In this document: positions 18,586-28,295 of the stretch, piece after piece
Position numbering within the stretch: the first letter of the stretch is position 1
Layout: every line of letters starts with the position of its first letter
Assembly (NCBI GenBank): GCA_011390565.1
Contig: JAABSC010000004.1
Span: 103,367 to 167,366, forward strand
Direction of reading: 5' to 3'
Length of the DNA stretch: 64,000 nt
Origin: Thioalkalivibrio paradoxus
GTDB lineage: Bacteria; Pseudomonadota; Gammaproteobacteria; Ectothiorhodospirales; Ectothiorhodospiraceae
Program-made: the position numbers and the translations under genes
Notes under the pieces: generated by a model
Told to the model about the DNA's origin: nothing
Seen by the model: only the letters and a program-made list of their open reading frames with translations
Database searches by the model: none

Positions 18586-19188
18586 TCAATATTCCTTCGT
18601 GAGGACAGCCTGGATGTCCGCGAAGGTCCGCGCGACATCGAAGGTCTGCACCGGCAACCCCAGCTGGCGCCCGATCTGCGTCGCCGAGAAGACCCCGCGG
18701 ATACGCGTGACCCCGGCCACCGGGTCCGTCTCCCCAACCAGTGCGTGCTGCCGCCCCCAGTTCTTCAGCGTCGCGACGACATCTCCCACCTCGGCGTGCA
18801 TCACGCGGCTCAGCTCCAGAAGATCCATGGTCTCAAGCGGCGCCATCAGGTCGCGGACCCTCAGGTCATCGAATCGCAGACCCCGTTCACGCACGATCTG
18901 GACAGGCCGCTCGCCCTGGGTGTCACGGGCGGTGATCAAGCCGAGCACGCGTTCCCCTTCCACCACGATCAACAGGCGCACACCCCGGGCGATCATTTCA
19001 TCGGTCGCCTGGCCCAGTGTCGCATCGGGGCCGACGGTGGCCACCGGAACCTTGCGGAAATCGGTCATCACGCAGAGCGCCGAGGACGACATCGTGACCT
19101 TGGGGGCCGCTTCGGTCACCTGCTGGAGTCCGGTTCCGGGGGCCGCCTTGTGCGAAGGCAGGGGCTTGTGCGGGTTTTCTGCGGTCAT
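18586..19188 (-). CDS. CBS-domain pair protein
   Basis: The 200-residue protein has two CBS modules (about residues 37-118 and 121-198). The first has VPVATVGPDATLGQATDEMI and LGLITARDTQGE; the second contains ELSRVMHAEVGDVVATL and RIRGVFSATQIGRQLG. CBS pairs bind adenine nucleotides such as AMP, ATP or AdoMet. There is no fused output domain, so it probably acts by protein contact. It converges on sat, whose pathway consumes AMP and makes ATP, so an adenylate-sensing role in sulfur oxidation is attractive but inferred. Confidence 0.85.
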   Translation of the reverse strand: MTAENPHKPLPSHKAAPGTGLQQVTEAAPKVTMSSSALCVMTDFRKVPVATVGPDATLGQATDEMIARGVRLLIVVEGERVLGLITARDTQGERPVQIVRERGLRFDDLRVRDLMAPLETMDLLELSRVMHAEVGDVVATLKNWGRQHALVGETDPVAGVTRIRGVFSATQIGRQLGLPVQTFDVARTFADIQAVLTKEY

Positions 19189-19342
19189 GGCGTCCTCTCC
19201 GTCCAGGGAAGGGTGATAACGATGCCTGCCCGGGCGCGCGCTGACAAGCCAACCTTCCCAATCTGGACAAAAGGCCGGTCCGAGCGGCGGACTGTGCGGA
19301 CTCCGGGGCCCGGTGTTTGGCCGGTGCTCTGTCGGAGGGCGT

Positions 19343-19362
19343 CGGCAGCATGGATGCTGCCG
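19343..19362. repeat. Perfect 9-bp stem hairpin between CBS gene and phosphodiesterase gene
   Basis: CGGCAGCAT and ATGCTGCCG flank a 2-base centre. It lies after the phosphodiesterase stop on the minus strand but has no T run, so its role (terminator or protein site) is unclear. The rest of the 258-base gap from 19189 to 19446 shows no gene. Confidence 0.45.
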
Positions 19363-19446
19363 TCGAGCCTACATGGATGAATTCACGGCGTCCCGGCTGC
19401 GCGACCGCCGACACAGCCCATCCCAGAGCCCAAGGACGAAACCGGA

Positions 19447-19980
19447 CTAAACCCCGGCCGCGACCTCTTCCGGCGTCAACCGGATCTCGAAGATCATGCT
19501 GTCGAGGTCACCGATCGCCCAGGTGGCCTCGGGTGCGCCCAGGCCGGCGACGGTGCCGGGATTCACGACCCAGGTCGAACCGTTTTTCACGTGCGGCTGC
19601 TGCCGGATCTCGGGTTCGTGGCTGTGCCCGCAGCAGACGAGGTCGTAGTCGCCCGTGCAGGCCATCGCGTGCGCGTAATGCGGATAGTGGGTCACGAAGA
19701 TGTGCCGGCCACCCAGGGTGATGATTCCATCGTGCCCGTAATAGGTCAGCAGGCCGTTGGACTGGTGGGCAATGCGCGAAATCGCCACCGGATCGCCGAG
19801 ATTGTTGCCGTGTACGGCGTGGATCGGCAGACCCAGTTTCAGCGACGCCCTCAGGGTATTCCCGCCGATCAGATCGCCGCAGTGGATCACCGCCTCGGCA
19901 CCCTCGGCGGCGCCGGCCTCGATCGCCCGCGCCAGCATCGGGCCGCGGTCATGGCTGTCCGATACGATGCAGACCTTCAT
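19447..19980 (-). CDS. YfcE/MJ0936-type metallophosphoesterase
   Basis: The 177-residue calcineurin-like phosphoesterase has the metal-binding motifs D-x-H (SDSHDRG near residue 8), GD (HCGDLIGG near 34), GNNL/D-type (HGNNLGD near 58), THYPHY, and GHSH (CCGHSHEPE near 118). The product would be a small cytoplasmic Mn-dependent phosphodiesterase; the substrate is unknown. The start ATG overlaps the stop of the upstream 51-residue gene (ATGA), so the two are coupled. An in-frame start 12 bases upstream would remove this clean overlap. Confidence 0.88.
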   Translation of the reverse strand: MKVCIVSDSHDRGPMLARAIEAGAAEGAEAVIHCGDLIGGNTLRASLKLGLPIHAVHGNNLGDPVAISRIAHQSNGLLTYYGHDGIITLGGRHIFVTHYPHYAHAMACTGDYDLVCCGHSHEPEIRQQPHVKNGSTWVVNPGTVAGLGAPEATWAIGDLDSMIFEIRLTPEEVAAGV

Positions 19981-20135
19981 GGCGTACTCCATTTGCCGAC
20001 GACCCCGAACGCGTCGTCGATGTCGGTCTTCCTGAACGCCCGGCGGCTCATGCGCATGCCGCCCCCGGGCAGATTCGGGCGATGGATGATGACGTGAAGC
20101 TCGTCTCCTGTGAAGTCGGGGTTCGGCTCGGCCAT
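19977..20135 (-). CDS. 51-residue protein of unknown function
   Basis: This small gene encodes a hydrophilic peptide starting MAEPNPDFTGDELHVIIHRP and ending DDAFGVVGKWSTP, with PGGGMRMSRRAFRKTD in the middle. A GAGGA site lies 7-8 bases upstream, and the stop overlaps the phosphodiesterase start by ATGA, so it is very likely translated. It has no cysteine and no membrane segment. It is divergent from soeA, 117 bases away. I do not recognise the family. Confidence 0.7.
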   Translation of the reverse strand: MAEPNPDFTGDELHVIIHRPNLPGGGMRMSRRAFRKTDIDDAFGVVGKWSTP

Positions 20136-20179
20136 ATCCACATTCCTCGGGTGCTTATGGATGGATAAAAATTTTTGCC

Positions 20180-20208
20180 TTGTCGGACCCACCCCACGAC
20201 TGCATACT
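20180..20208 (+). promoter_or_regulatory. Candidate sigma-70 promoter for soeABC
   Basis: TTGTCG at 20180-20185 is followed after 17 bases by CATACT at 20203-20208, preceded by TG. Each hexamer matches four of six consensus positions. The predicted leader is about 38 bases. A loose inverted repeat ATACT-6-AGTAT (20204-20219) overlaps the -10 and could be an operator. Confidence 0.45.
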
Positions 20209-20252
20209 GCACGAAGTATATCGTAATTTACTTATCCTTCAAGGCACTATTC

Positions 20253-23126
20253 ATGAGCACACAGACCCCCGCACAGGAAATCAAGAATACCACCTGTTAC
20301 ATGTGTGCGTGCCGCTGCGGCATCCGCGTACATCTCCGTGACGGCGAGGTCCGATACATCGACGGCAACCCCGATCATCCGATCAACAAGGGCGTGATCT
20401 GCGCCAAGGGGTCCTCGGGCATCATGAAGCAGTATTCGCCGGCGCGCCTCACCCAGCCCTTGCGGCGCAAGCAGGGCGCCGAGCGCGGGGCCGGAGAATT
20501 CGAACCGATCTCCTGGACCGAAGCCTTCTCGATGCTCGAGGAGCGCCTCGGGACTATCCGCGATACGGATCCGAAGAAATTCGCACTCTTCACCGGCCGC
20601 GACCAGATGCAGGCATTGACCGGTCTGTTCGCAAAGCAGTTCGGCACCCCGAACTACGCGGCGCATGGCGGCTTCTGCTCGGTCAACATGGCCGCCGGCA
20701 TGATCTACACCATCGGCGGATCGTTCTGGGAGTTCGGCGGACCGGACCTGGAGCGGTCCAAGCTGTTCGTGATGATCGGCACCGCCGAAGACCATCATTC
20801 GAATCCGATGAAGATGGCGATCTCCAAGTTCAAGCGTGACGGCGGCCGTTTCATCTCCATCAACCCGGTGCGGACCGGCTACTCGGCGATCGCCGACGAG
20901 TGGGTACCGATCCGCCCGGGCACCGACAGCGCCCTGCTGCTGGCAATCATCCACGAGATCATGGCCAAGGGACTGTACGACCGGGACTTCCTGGTGCGTT
21001 ACAGCAACGCCGGTCAACTGGTGAACGTCGACGAGGCGAACGACGCGTTCGGCATGTTCCTGCGCTCCGAGGCCGCCGGGGACGCGGCGGAGGGCTGCTA
21101 CGACCCGCAGGACAAACTCTGGTGGGACCGGAAATCGGACCGTCCCGTGGTCACCCACACGCCCGACGCCGATCCCTACCTGCTCGGCGAATTCCGTCTT
21201 CAGGACGGCACCGCGGCCAAGCCCGCGTTCCAGCTGCTGCAGGAACGCGTGCAGGAATACACGCCCGAGTGGGCGGCGCGCATCACCGGCATTCCGGCGG
21301 ATACGATCCGGCGCCTGGCGCACGAGATGGGCGTGACCGCCCGCGACCAGCGCATCGAGCTGCCGATCGCCTGGACCGATTCCTGGGGCGTGGAGCACGA
21401 CAGCGTGACCGGCAACCCGGTCTCGTTCCATGCCATGCGCGGCCTGGCCGCCCATTCCAACGGGTTCCACACCATCCGTGCACTGGCCATCCTGATGTCG
21501 TTGCTCGGCACCATCGACCGTCCCGGCGGCTTCCGCCACAAGGCCCCGTTCCCGCGCCCGATTCCGCCCTGCGCCCGCCCGCCGAAGGGGCCCGAGGCCG
21601 TGCAGCCCGGCAAGCCGCTGGACGGCATGGTGCTGGGCTGGCCGGCGGACCCGGACGACCTGTTCGTCGATGAGCAGGGCGGCCCGGTGCGCATCGACAA
21701 GGCCTTTTCCTGGGAATACCCGCTCGCGGTGCACGGCTTGATGCACAACGTGATCACCAACGCCTGGCGCGGCGACCCCTACAAGATCGACACCCTGATG
21801 ATCTTCATGGCCAACATGGCCTGGAACTCGACCATGAACACGGTCGAGGTGCGCAAGATGCTCAACGACAGGGACGAGAACGGCGAGTACAAGATCCCGT
21901 TCCTGGTCGTCGCCGACGCTTTCCAGTCCGAAATGACGGCCTTCGCCGATCTGGTTCTGCCCGACACGACCTATCTCGAACGCCACGACGTGATGTCGAT
22001 GCTCGACCGGCCGATCTCCGAATACGACGGCCCGATCGACTCGGTGCGCATCCCCGTGGTGCCACCGAAGGGTGAGTGCAAGCCGTTCCAGGAGGTCCTG
22101 ATCGAACTCGGCTCGCGGCTGAAACTGCCGGCGTTCACCACCCCGGAAGGCAAGCGCAAGTTCCGCGACTACCCGGACTTCGTGGTCAACTACGAGACCG
22201 AGCCAGGCTCCGGTATCGGCTTCCTGGCCGGCTGGCGCGGCAAGGGCGGCGAGAAGTCGCTGCGCGGGGAACCCAACCCGAACCAGTGGGAGATGTACGC
22301 GAAGAACAACTGCGTCTTCCACTACGAACTGCCCAAGAGTTACCAGTACATGCGCAACTGGAACAAGGGCTACCTCGAGTGGTCGCAACGCAACCGCATC
22401 ACCCGCTACGCGGAGCCGATCCTGATCCACCTCTACTCCGAGGTGCTGATGAAGTTCCGCGCCGCGGCGCAGGGCAAGGGCTCCTCGCGGCGACCGCCCG
22501 AACATCTGGCCGAGCGCGTCGAGACCTATTTCGATCCGCTGCCGTTCTACTATGACCCGCTCGAGTGCCAGTCCACCGACAAGCATACCTACCCGCTGGC
22601 CGCGATCACCCAGCGTCCCATGGCCATGTATCACTCCTGGGATTCACAGAATGCATGGCTGCGGCAGATCCATGCCCATAACGTGCTGTTCGTGAATCCG
22701 GTCACCGCGAAAAACGCGGGCATCGGTGACGACGACTGGATCTGGGTCGAAAGCCAGTGGGGCAAGGTGCGTTGCATGGCCAAATACTCCGAGGCCGTGG
22801 AACCCGGTACGGTCTGGACCTGGAACGCCATCGGCAAGGCCGCGGGCGCCTGGAATCTGACGCCGCGCTCGAACGAGTCCCGCAAGGGCTTCCTGCTGAA
22901 TCACCTGATCTCGGAAGAGCTGCCGGGGACGCAGGGTCCGATCTCCAACTCCGACCCGGTCACCGGGCAGGCTGCCTGGTACGACGTCCGTGTGCGGATC
23001 TACAAGGCGGCCGCGGAGGAGCCCGAGGTGACCTCGCCGCAGTTCGACGCCATGACGCCGTACCCCGGCCAGGCCAAGCGGCCCCGAATCTGGAACTTCT
23101 TTGCCGCGAAAGGAGGCAAGTCATGA
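20253..23126 (+). CDS. soeA: Sulfite dehydrogenase SoeA, molybdopterin subunit
   Basis: This is a 957-residue DMSO-reductase-family protein. An N-terminal [4Fe-4S] motif C15-x2-C18-x3-C22-x27-C50 is followed by the long bis-MGD-binding core and a C-terminal molydopterin-binding domain. There is no twin-arginine signal, as expected for the cytoplasmic SoeA, which oxidizes sulfite directly to sulfate. Order soeA-soeB-soeC and sizes match Allochromatium Soe. The ATG gives MSTQTPAQEIKN; a 26-codon upstream extension is less likely. It overlaps soeB by ATGA. Confidence 0.93.
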   Translation: MSTQTPAQEIKNTTCYMCACRCGIRVHLRDGEVRYIDGNPDHPINKGVICAKGSSGIMKQYSPARLTQPLRRKQGAERGAGEFEPISWTEAFSMLEERLGTIRDTDPKKFALFTGRDQMQALTGLFAKQFGTPNYAAHGGFCSVNMAAGMIYTIGGSFWEFGGPDLERSKLFVMIGTAEDHHSNPMKMAISKFKRDGGRFISINPVRTGYSAIADEWVPIRPGTDSALLLAIIHEIMAKGLYDRDFLVRYSNAGQLVNVDEANDAFGMFLRSEAAGDAAEGCYDPQDKLWWDRKSDRPVVTHTPDADPYLLGEFRLQDGTAAKPAFQLLQERVQEYTPEWAARITGIPADTIRRLAHEMGVTARDQRIELPIAWTDSWGVEHDSVTGNPVSFHAMRGLAAHSNGFHTIRALAILMSLLGTIDRPGGFRHKAPFPRPIPPCARPPKGPEAVQPGKPLDGMVLGWPADPDDLFVDEQGGPVRIDKAFSWEYPLAVHGLMHNVITNAWRGDPYKIDTLMIFMANMAWNSTMNTVEVRKMLNDRDENGEYKIPFLVVADAFQSEMTAFADLVLPDTTYLERHDVMSMLDRPISEYDGPIDSVRIPVVPPKGECKPFQEVLIELGSRLKLPAFTTPEGKRKFRDYPDFVVNYETEPGSGIGFLAGWRGKGGEKSLRGEPNPNQWEMYAKNNCVFHYELPKSYQYMRNWNKGYLEWSQRNRITRYAEPILIHLYSEVLMKFRAAAQGKGSSRRPPEHLAERVETYFDPLPFYYDPLECQSTDKHTYPLAAITQRPMAMYHSWDSQNAWLRQIHAHNVLFVNPVTAKNAGIGDDDWIWVESQWGKVRCMAKYSEAVEPGTVWTWNAIGKAAGAWNLTPRSNESRKGFLLNHLISEELPGTQGPISNSDPVTGQAAWYDVRVRIYKAAAEEPEVTSPQFDAMTPYPGQAKRPRIWNFFAAKGGKS

Positions 23127-23854
23127 CCCAGCTTGCTTTGGTCATCGACCTGAACGTCTGTGTCGGGTGCCACGCCTGCGTCACCAGTTGCAAGGAGTGG
23201 AACACCTCCGGCGACGCCGGCCCGCTGGTGGACATGAACCCCTACGACGCGGACCCCACCGGGACGTTCTTCAATCGAGTGCAGACCTTCGAAGTCGGGG
23301 AATACCCGACCACGGAGACCGTGCACTTTCCGAAGTCGTGCCTGCACTGCGAAGAACCGCCATGCGTACCCGTCTGCCCCACCGGTGCTTCGTACAAGCG
23401 CAAGGAAGACGGCATCGTGCTGGTGGATTACGACAAGTGCATCGGCTGCAAGTACTGCTCCTGGGCCTGTCCCTATGGCGTACGCGAAGTCGATGCGCAG
23501 CGCAGGGTGATGACCAAGTGCACCCTGTGCGTGGACCGCATCTACGACCAGAGCATCCCGGAATGGGACCGCAAGCCGGCCTGTGTGCGCGCCTGCCCCA
23601 CCACCGCGCGTCTGTTCGGCGACATCCACGATCCGGACTCGCAGGTCTCGCAGGCCATCCGCGAGAACGGCGGCTACCAGTTGATGCCCGAATGGGGCAC
23701 CAAGCCGGCGAACCACTACCTGCCGCGGCGCAAGACCCGGATCACCGTCCGCGAGGATGAGATCGAACGAGCCGACAACCCGCTCAAAATCGACAGTCAG
23801 CTGCCCAAGCCGGGACGCGACGAGCCCTCGCTCGACGACGTCACCAGCTGGTAA
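23123..23854 (+). CDS. soeB: Sulfite dehydrogenase SoeB, iron-sulfur subunit
   Basis: The 243-residue ferredoxin-type subunit has four cysteine sets for four [4Fe-4S] clusters: C13/C16/C19/C23, CLHCEEPPCVPVC, CIGCKYCSWAC, and CTLC with the later CVRAC. It carries electrons from the SoeA molybdenum site to SoeC. The start follows AGGAGG and overlaps the soeA stop by four bases, showing translational coupling. Confidence 0.95.
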   Translation: MTQLALVIDLNVCVGCHACVTSCKEWNTSGDAGPLVDMNPYDADPTGTFFNRVQTFEVGEYPTTETVHFPKSCLHCEEPPCVPVCPTGASYKRKEDGIVLVDYDKCIGCKYCSWACPYGVREVDAQRRVMTKCTLCVDRIYDQSIPEWDRKPACVRACPTTARLFGDIHDPDSQVSQAIRENGGYQLMPEWGTKPANHYLPRRKTRITVREDEIERADNPLKIDSQLPKPGRDEPSLDDVTSW

Positions 23855-23870
23855 ACGAGGACGAACCGCC

Positions 23871-24854
23871 ATGCATCCCGCCTTTTCCGTACTCTTCCTG
23901 ACGACCCTCATCGGCGCCGGCCAGGGGCTGTTCATGGCCCTGTTCTGGGTCGAGACTTACGCGCTGATGGGGCTGGTGCCCGCGCAGGACCCGGGGTTCC
24001 ATGCATTGGGCAGCGCGCTGTCCCTGGTGCTGCTCGGCCTGGGGCTGTTCGCCTCGTTCTTCCATCTGGGCCGCCCCGAGCGCGCATGGCGTACGGCCAC
24101 GAAGTGGCGCACCTCCTGGCTTTCCCGCGAAGTCATCGTACTGCCGGCCTTCATGGGAGCCGTGTTCGTATACGGCCTGGCGCACTGGGCGGGCTTCAAC
24201 CCCTCGCTCGGAACGCTCCCCGGCAACCAGCCGGTACCGTTGACCATGGTCCTCGGTATCGCCGGAGTGATCCTGGCGCTGGCCCTGTTCGTCAGCACCG
24301 CGATGATCTACGCGGCGGTGAAATTCCTGCAGGAGTGGCACTCACCGCTCACCGTGGTGAACTACACCCTGCTGGGCATGGCCTCGGGATTCACCCTTGC
24401 CACCGCCCTTGCCGCCTGGGCCGGCAACGGGCTGGTCCCCATGCTCGCCGGCTGGGCCATCATCCTGACCCTGCTCGGACTGGTCACCCGCACCGCGTCG
24501 CTGATCCGCAACGCCCGCATCAAACCGAAGTCCACGCTGCAGACCGCGATCGGCATCAAGCATCCGCGCATCCAGCAGAAAGCGCAGGGCTTCATGGGTG
24601 GCTCGTTCAATACCCGCGAGTTCTTTCACCACAAGTCCGAGGGTTTCGTGCGGATGGTCAAATGGACCTTCCTGATCGCCACGTTCCTGATTCCGACGGT
24701 GCTGCTGGCCGCGGGCGTGATCCTGCCCGCGGAGGCCGTGAATCTCCTCGTCGCGGCTTTCGTGGTCCAGTACATCGGTCTGCTCGCCGAGCGGTGGTTC
24801 TTTTTCGCACAGGCGAACCACCCGCAGAACCTGTACTACCAGTCGGCTGCCTGA
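23871..24854 (+). CDS. soeC: Sulfite dehydrogenase SoeC, membrane anchor
   Basis: The 327-residue protein has about eight hydrophobic helices and resembles the DmsC/NrfD anchors that bind quinone. The N-terminal MHPAFSVLFLTTLIGAGQGL and FHLGRPERAWR segments are typical of this anchor family. It holds SoeAB on the inner face of the membrane and passes electrons to the quinone pool. It begins 16 bases after soeB. Confidence 0.93.
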   Translation: MHPAFSVLFLTTLIGAGQGLFMALFWVETYALMGLVPAQDPGFHALGSALSLVLLGLGLFASFFHLGRPERAWRTATKWRTSWLSREVIVLPAFMGAVFVYGLAHWAGFNPSLGTLPGNQPVPLTMVLGIAGVILALALFVSTAMIYAAVKFLQEWHSPLTVVNYTLLGMASGFTLATALAAWAGNGLVPMLAGWAIILTLLGLVTRTASLIRNARIKPKSTLQTAIGIKHPRIQQKAQGFMGGSFNTREFFHHKSEGFVRMVKWTFLIATFLIPTVLLAAGVILPAEAVNLLVAAFVVQYIGLLAERWFFFAQANHPQNLYYQSAA

Positions 24855-24931
24855 TCACGCCCCCTCACCACGGCCGGCCCGCGCCTGCGGGCGAGGCCGG
24901 GGAAAGGGGCCTGGACTGAGACCGGGGAGGT

Positions 24932-26098
24932 CTACTCCGCCGGCCAGTAATCCGTCGCGATCCCATCGCCGAGGTCGGCTTCGATCAGGCGCTGGCGCAC
25001 CGCCAGCAGTTTTTCGATCAGCGCCGGCTCACTTGCCGCGTAGGCGTCGGCATCGGGACGGCGGTTGACCACGACGCCGAGCAACTCGGTGATCGCGTTG
25101 CCGATCGAGTTCTGACTGATGGTCACGATCAGCCGCCCGTCGTCGTTCCGATAGATCAACTGCTTGAATGCGGGCTGCCAGCGGATCGCGTTGGCGTACT
25201 TCGCGTCGGTGATGCAGCGGTCGCGCACCTTCTTTGCCGTTTTCAGGAAGTCGTTGTTGAACAGCAGCACTTCCTCGACCTGCTGGGGAAAATACACCCC
25301 CTCGGGCAGCGGCGCGTTGCGCGTCGACACCTGCGAGAAAAACGTCCGGTAGAAGTCGAGGAAGCCCTTGAGAATCGCGTCGTACTCGCGCCAGAAACGC
25401 GCATCCTTCAGCGCATCTGCGCCCCCCTGGATCTCCCAGCTGGGCAGGCCCTGCGGGTAGCCGGTCAGGTTGAGCCGCGCCGCGTCGTCCGCCACCGGCC
25501 GGAGAATCCTCAGTTCCAGCGCTCGGGTGAAGAACTCGCGATAGACGTCCCGCATGTAGGCCTGAAACAGGCTGTGCTGACCGCCGTCGGTAAGGTTGGG
25601 ATTGCCCGGATCGGCGTGTACGGCCGAACGCAGGTTCCGCATGGGGAAAACCATGAAATGGTTGTGCAGCATGCGGATGCTGGGCACGCCCGGCGCGGTC
25701 AGCGGCCAGGTGGCGTCCAGACTGGCCTCGCCCGCCAGCACCAGTGCGTCGGCGGGATCCGGGTAGGTCTCCAGCATGTACGCGATGATGATGCCGTTCA
25801 TCCGGTTCCAGACGTGCCGGACCGGCGCGGGGACCTGTGTGCGACGCACCGGTCTGCCCAGCGGGTCGAGGATCACCTTCGAGGTGTTGTAGATGATGGA
25901 GGCGTCGAACTCGTTGCTGTGTCCCAGCGCTTTCCGATACAGGAGCAAATTCTCGGGATTCACGAGCAGCCCGTTGTTGTGCACCAGATCGGCGAGATTC
26001 TCGGTACTGTTGAAAAACTCGTTCGGCTTCATACCCTCCGGAATTTCCAGGGGAATCGGACGAAACGGCGTGGTGATTTCGCGTGGAACGGCTTCCAT
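24932..26098 (-). CDS. 388-residue protein of unknown function beside soeC
   Basis: I do not recognise this protein. It lacks a signal peptide, membrane helices and cysteine clusters; it reads as a soluble alpha/beta protein. Visible features are VHNNGLLVNPENLLLYRKAL near residue 40, DALVLAGEASLDATWPLT near 125, and a histidine motif MLHNHFMVFPMRNLR near residue 150. It converges on soeC (77 bases between stops). The ATG giving MEAVPREITTPF is used; a 31-codon extension is possible. Its place at the end of the apr-sat-soe region suggests, but does not prove, a link to sulfur metabolism. Confidence 0.8.
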   Translation of the reverse strand: MEAVPREITTPFRPIPLEIPEGMKPNEFFNSTENLADLVHNNGLLVNPENLLLYRKALGHSNEFDASIIYNTSKVILDPLGRPVRRTQVPAPVRHVWNRMNGIIIAYMLETYPDPADALVLAGEASLDATWPLTAPGVPSIRMLHNHFMVFPMRNLRSAVHADPGNPNLTDGGQHSLFQAYMRDVYREFFTRALELRILRPVADDAARLNLTGYPQGLPSWEIQGGADALKDARFWREYDAILKGFLDFYRTFFSQVSTRNAPLPEGVYFPQQVEEVLLFNNDFLKTAKKVRDRCITDAKYANAIRWQPAFKQLIYRNDDGRLIVTISQNSIGNAITELLGVVVNRRPDADAYAASEPALIEKLLAVRQRLIEADLGDGIATDYWPAE

Positions 26099-26168
26099 GG
26101 TCCTGACAGATGCCTCCGTGGTGTCGCGGTCACGCCCGGGTGAAACCCTGCGCGCCCTGAAAGTGTGA

Positions 26169-26978
<810 letters not shown>

Positions 26979-26993
26979 CGCCTGCCGAACGAA

Positions 26994-27034
26994 AGGGCCC
27001 GTGGCCGGGTTGCTCCCGGGCACGGGCCCTTTTT
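26994..27034. terminator. adk terminator
   Basis: A 16-bp stem with one mismatch (26994-27009 with 27015-27030) is followed on the plus strand by TTTTT. On the minus strand the same stem is followed by a TTCG run, so it may also stop pfp transcripts. Confidence 0.88.
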
Positions 27035-27086
27035 CGTGCAGCGTGCGCGCCGAACCCGGTGATCCACGAGTCCGGCGCGCGGCCGG

Positions 27087-28295
27087 TCAGGGGTTCAGCA
27101 CCTTGGACACCAGGTTCTGGCGCAGCCGGTAGGCGTCGGGCATGCCCGAGCCGAGCAGCGGGCGCAGGTACATGCGGAAGGCATCGGTCACATCCGTGCC
27201 GGACTCCGCGATGAACTCGTCCGGCATGACCTTGGTCTTGCCCGCGACCACTTCCAGCGGCACCAGGCGGTAGTCGGACGAATAGAAGCCCGTGCGATCG
27301 ATCACGACCGACCCGTCCATGTCTCCCCACATCGCGAACTGCACCGCCTTCTCGCCGACCTCCCGCGCCTCGCGCTGGTCCACGTCGGAAACGCAGCCGA
27401 TGAACGAGCGCTGCACGTACCCGAAGGTGTCACCGCGAACCCGCTTCACGCCGAGCTTGGTCCGGATCTCGTCGCAGAGCATGTCGGCCAGCGCGCCGGT
27501 GCCCGACAGCTGCACGTTGCCATGGTCATCCTTCTCGACGTTCTTCGCCAGCTTGAGCGCGATGGGCACGCCCTCGGCATCGTGGATGCCCTCGCTGACC
27601 GCCACGACGCAGCGGCCGTAACGGTCCATGGTCGCCTTGACGTCGGCCAGGAACTTCTCCACGTCAAAGACCCGCTCCGGCAGGTAGATCAGGTGCGGGC
27701 CGTCGTCGGGGAATTTCTTGCCCAGCGCGGAGGCGGCGGTCAGGAAGCCGGCGTGACGGCCCATCACCACGGCGATGTAGATGCCGGGCAGCGCGTAGTT
27801 GTCGAGGTTGGCGCCGATGAACGCCTGGGCCACGAAACGCGCTGCGGACGGAAATCCCGGCGTGTGGTCGTTCTCGACCAGGTCGTTGTCGATGGTCTTC
27901 GGGATGTGGATGCTGCGCATCGGGTAGCCGGCCTTGTGGGCCTCCTCGCTGACGATGCGCACCGTATCGGAGGAATCATTGCCGCCGATGTAGAAGAAGT
28001 AGCTGATCTCGTGCGCCTTCAGGACCTTGAAGATCTCCTGGCAGTACTTCAGATCCGGCTTGTCCCGGGTCGAGCCCAGTGCGGACGAAGGCGTCTCCGC
28101 AACCATCTCCAGGTTGTGCGTGGTTTCCTGGGTGAGATCGAGGAACTCCTCGTCGACGATGCCGCGCACACCGTGGAACGCACCGTAGACCAGCTCCACA
28201 TTGTTGAACTTGCGCGACTCCAGAACCGCACCCACCATCGACTGGTTGATTACCGCAGTCGGCCCACCGCCCTGCGCGATCAGAACCTTAGCCAT
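27087..28295 (-). CDS. pfp: Pyrophosphate-dependent 6-phosphofructokinase
   Basis: The 402-residue PFK has GGND at residues 104-107 and PKTIDND with K133. In ATP-dependent PFK the corresponding positions are GGDG and PGTIDND. The Asp and Lys seen here are the residues that distinguish pyrophosphate-dependent enzymes. The reversible enzyme can replace fructose bisphosphatase and, in some autotrophs, act on sedoheptulose 7-phosphate in the Calvin cycle. A strong AAGGAGG site precedes the start. It converges on adk. Confidence 0.93.
   Translation of the reverse strand: MAKVLIAQGGGPTAVINQSMVGAVLESRKFNNVELVYGAFHGVRGIVDEEFLDLTQETTHNLEMVAETPSSALGSTRDKPDLKYCQEIFKVLKAHEISYFFYIGGNDSSDTVRIVSEEAHKAGYPMRSIHIPKTIDNDLVENDHTPGFPSAARFVAQAFIGANLDNYALPGIYIAVVMGRHAGFLTAASALGKKFPDDGPHLIYLPERVFDVEKFLADVKATMDRYGRCVVAVSEGIHDAEGVPIALKLAKNVEKDDHGNVQLSGTGALADMLCDEIRTKLGVKRVRGDTFGYVQRSFIGCVSDVDQREAREVGEKAVQFAMWGDMDGSVVIDRTGFYSSDYRLVPLEVVAGKTKVMPDEFIAESGTDVTDAFRMYLRPLLGSGMPDAYRLRQNLVSKVLNP

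Noticed and set aside
20247..22634. 795-codon open frame antisense to soeA
   Set aside because: Composition is typical of a shadow and soeA is certain on the other strand.
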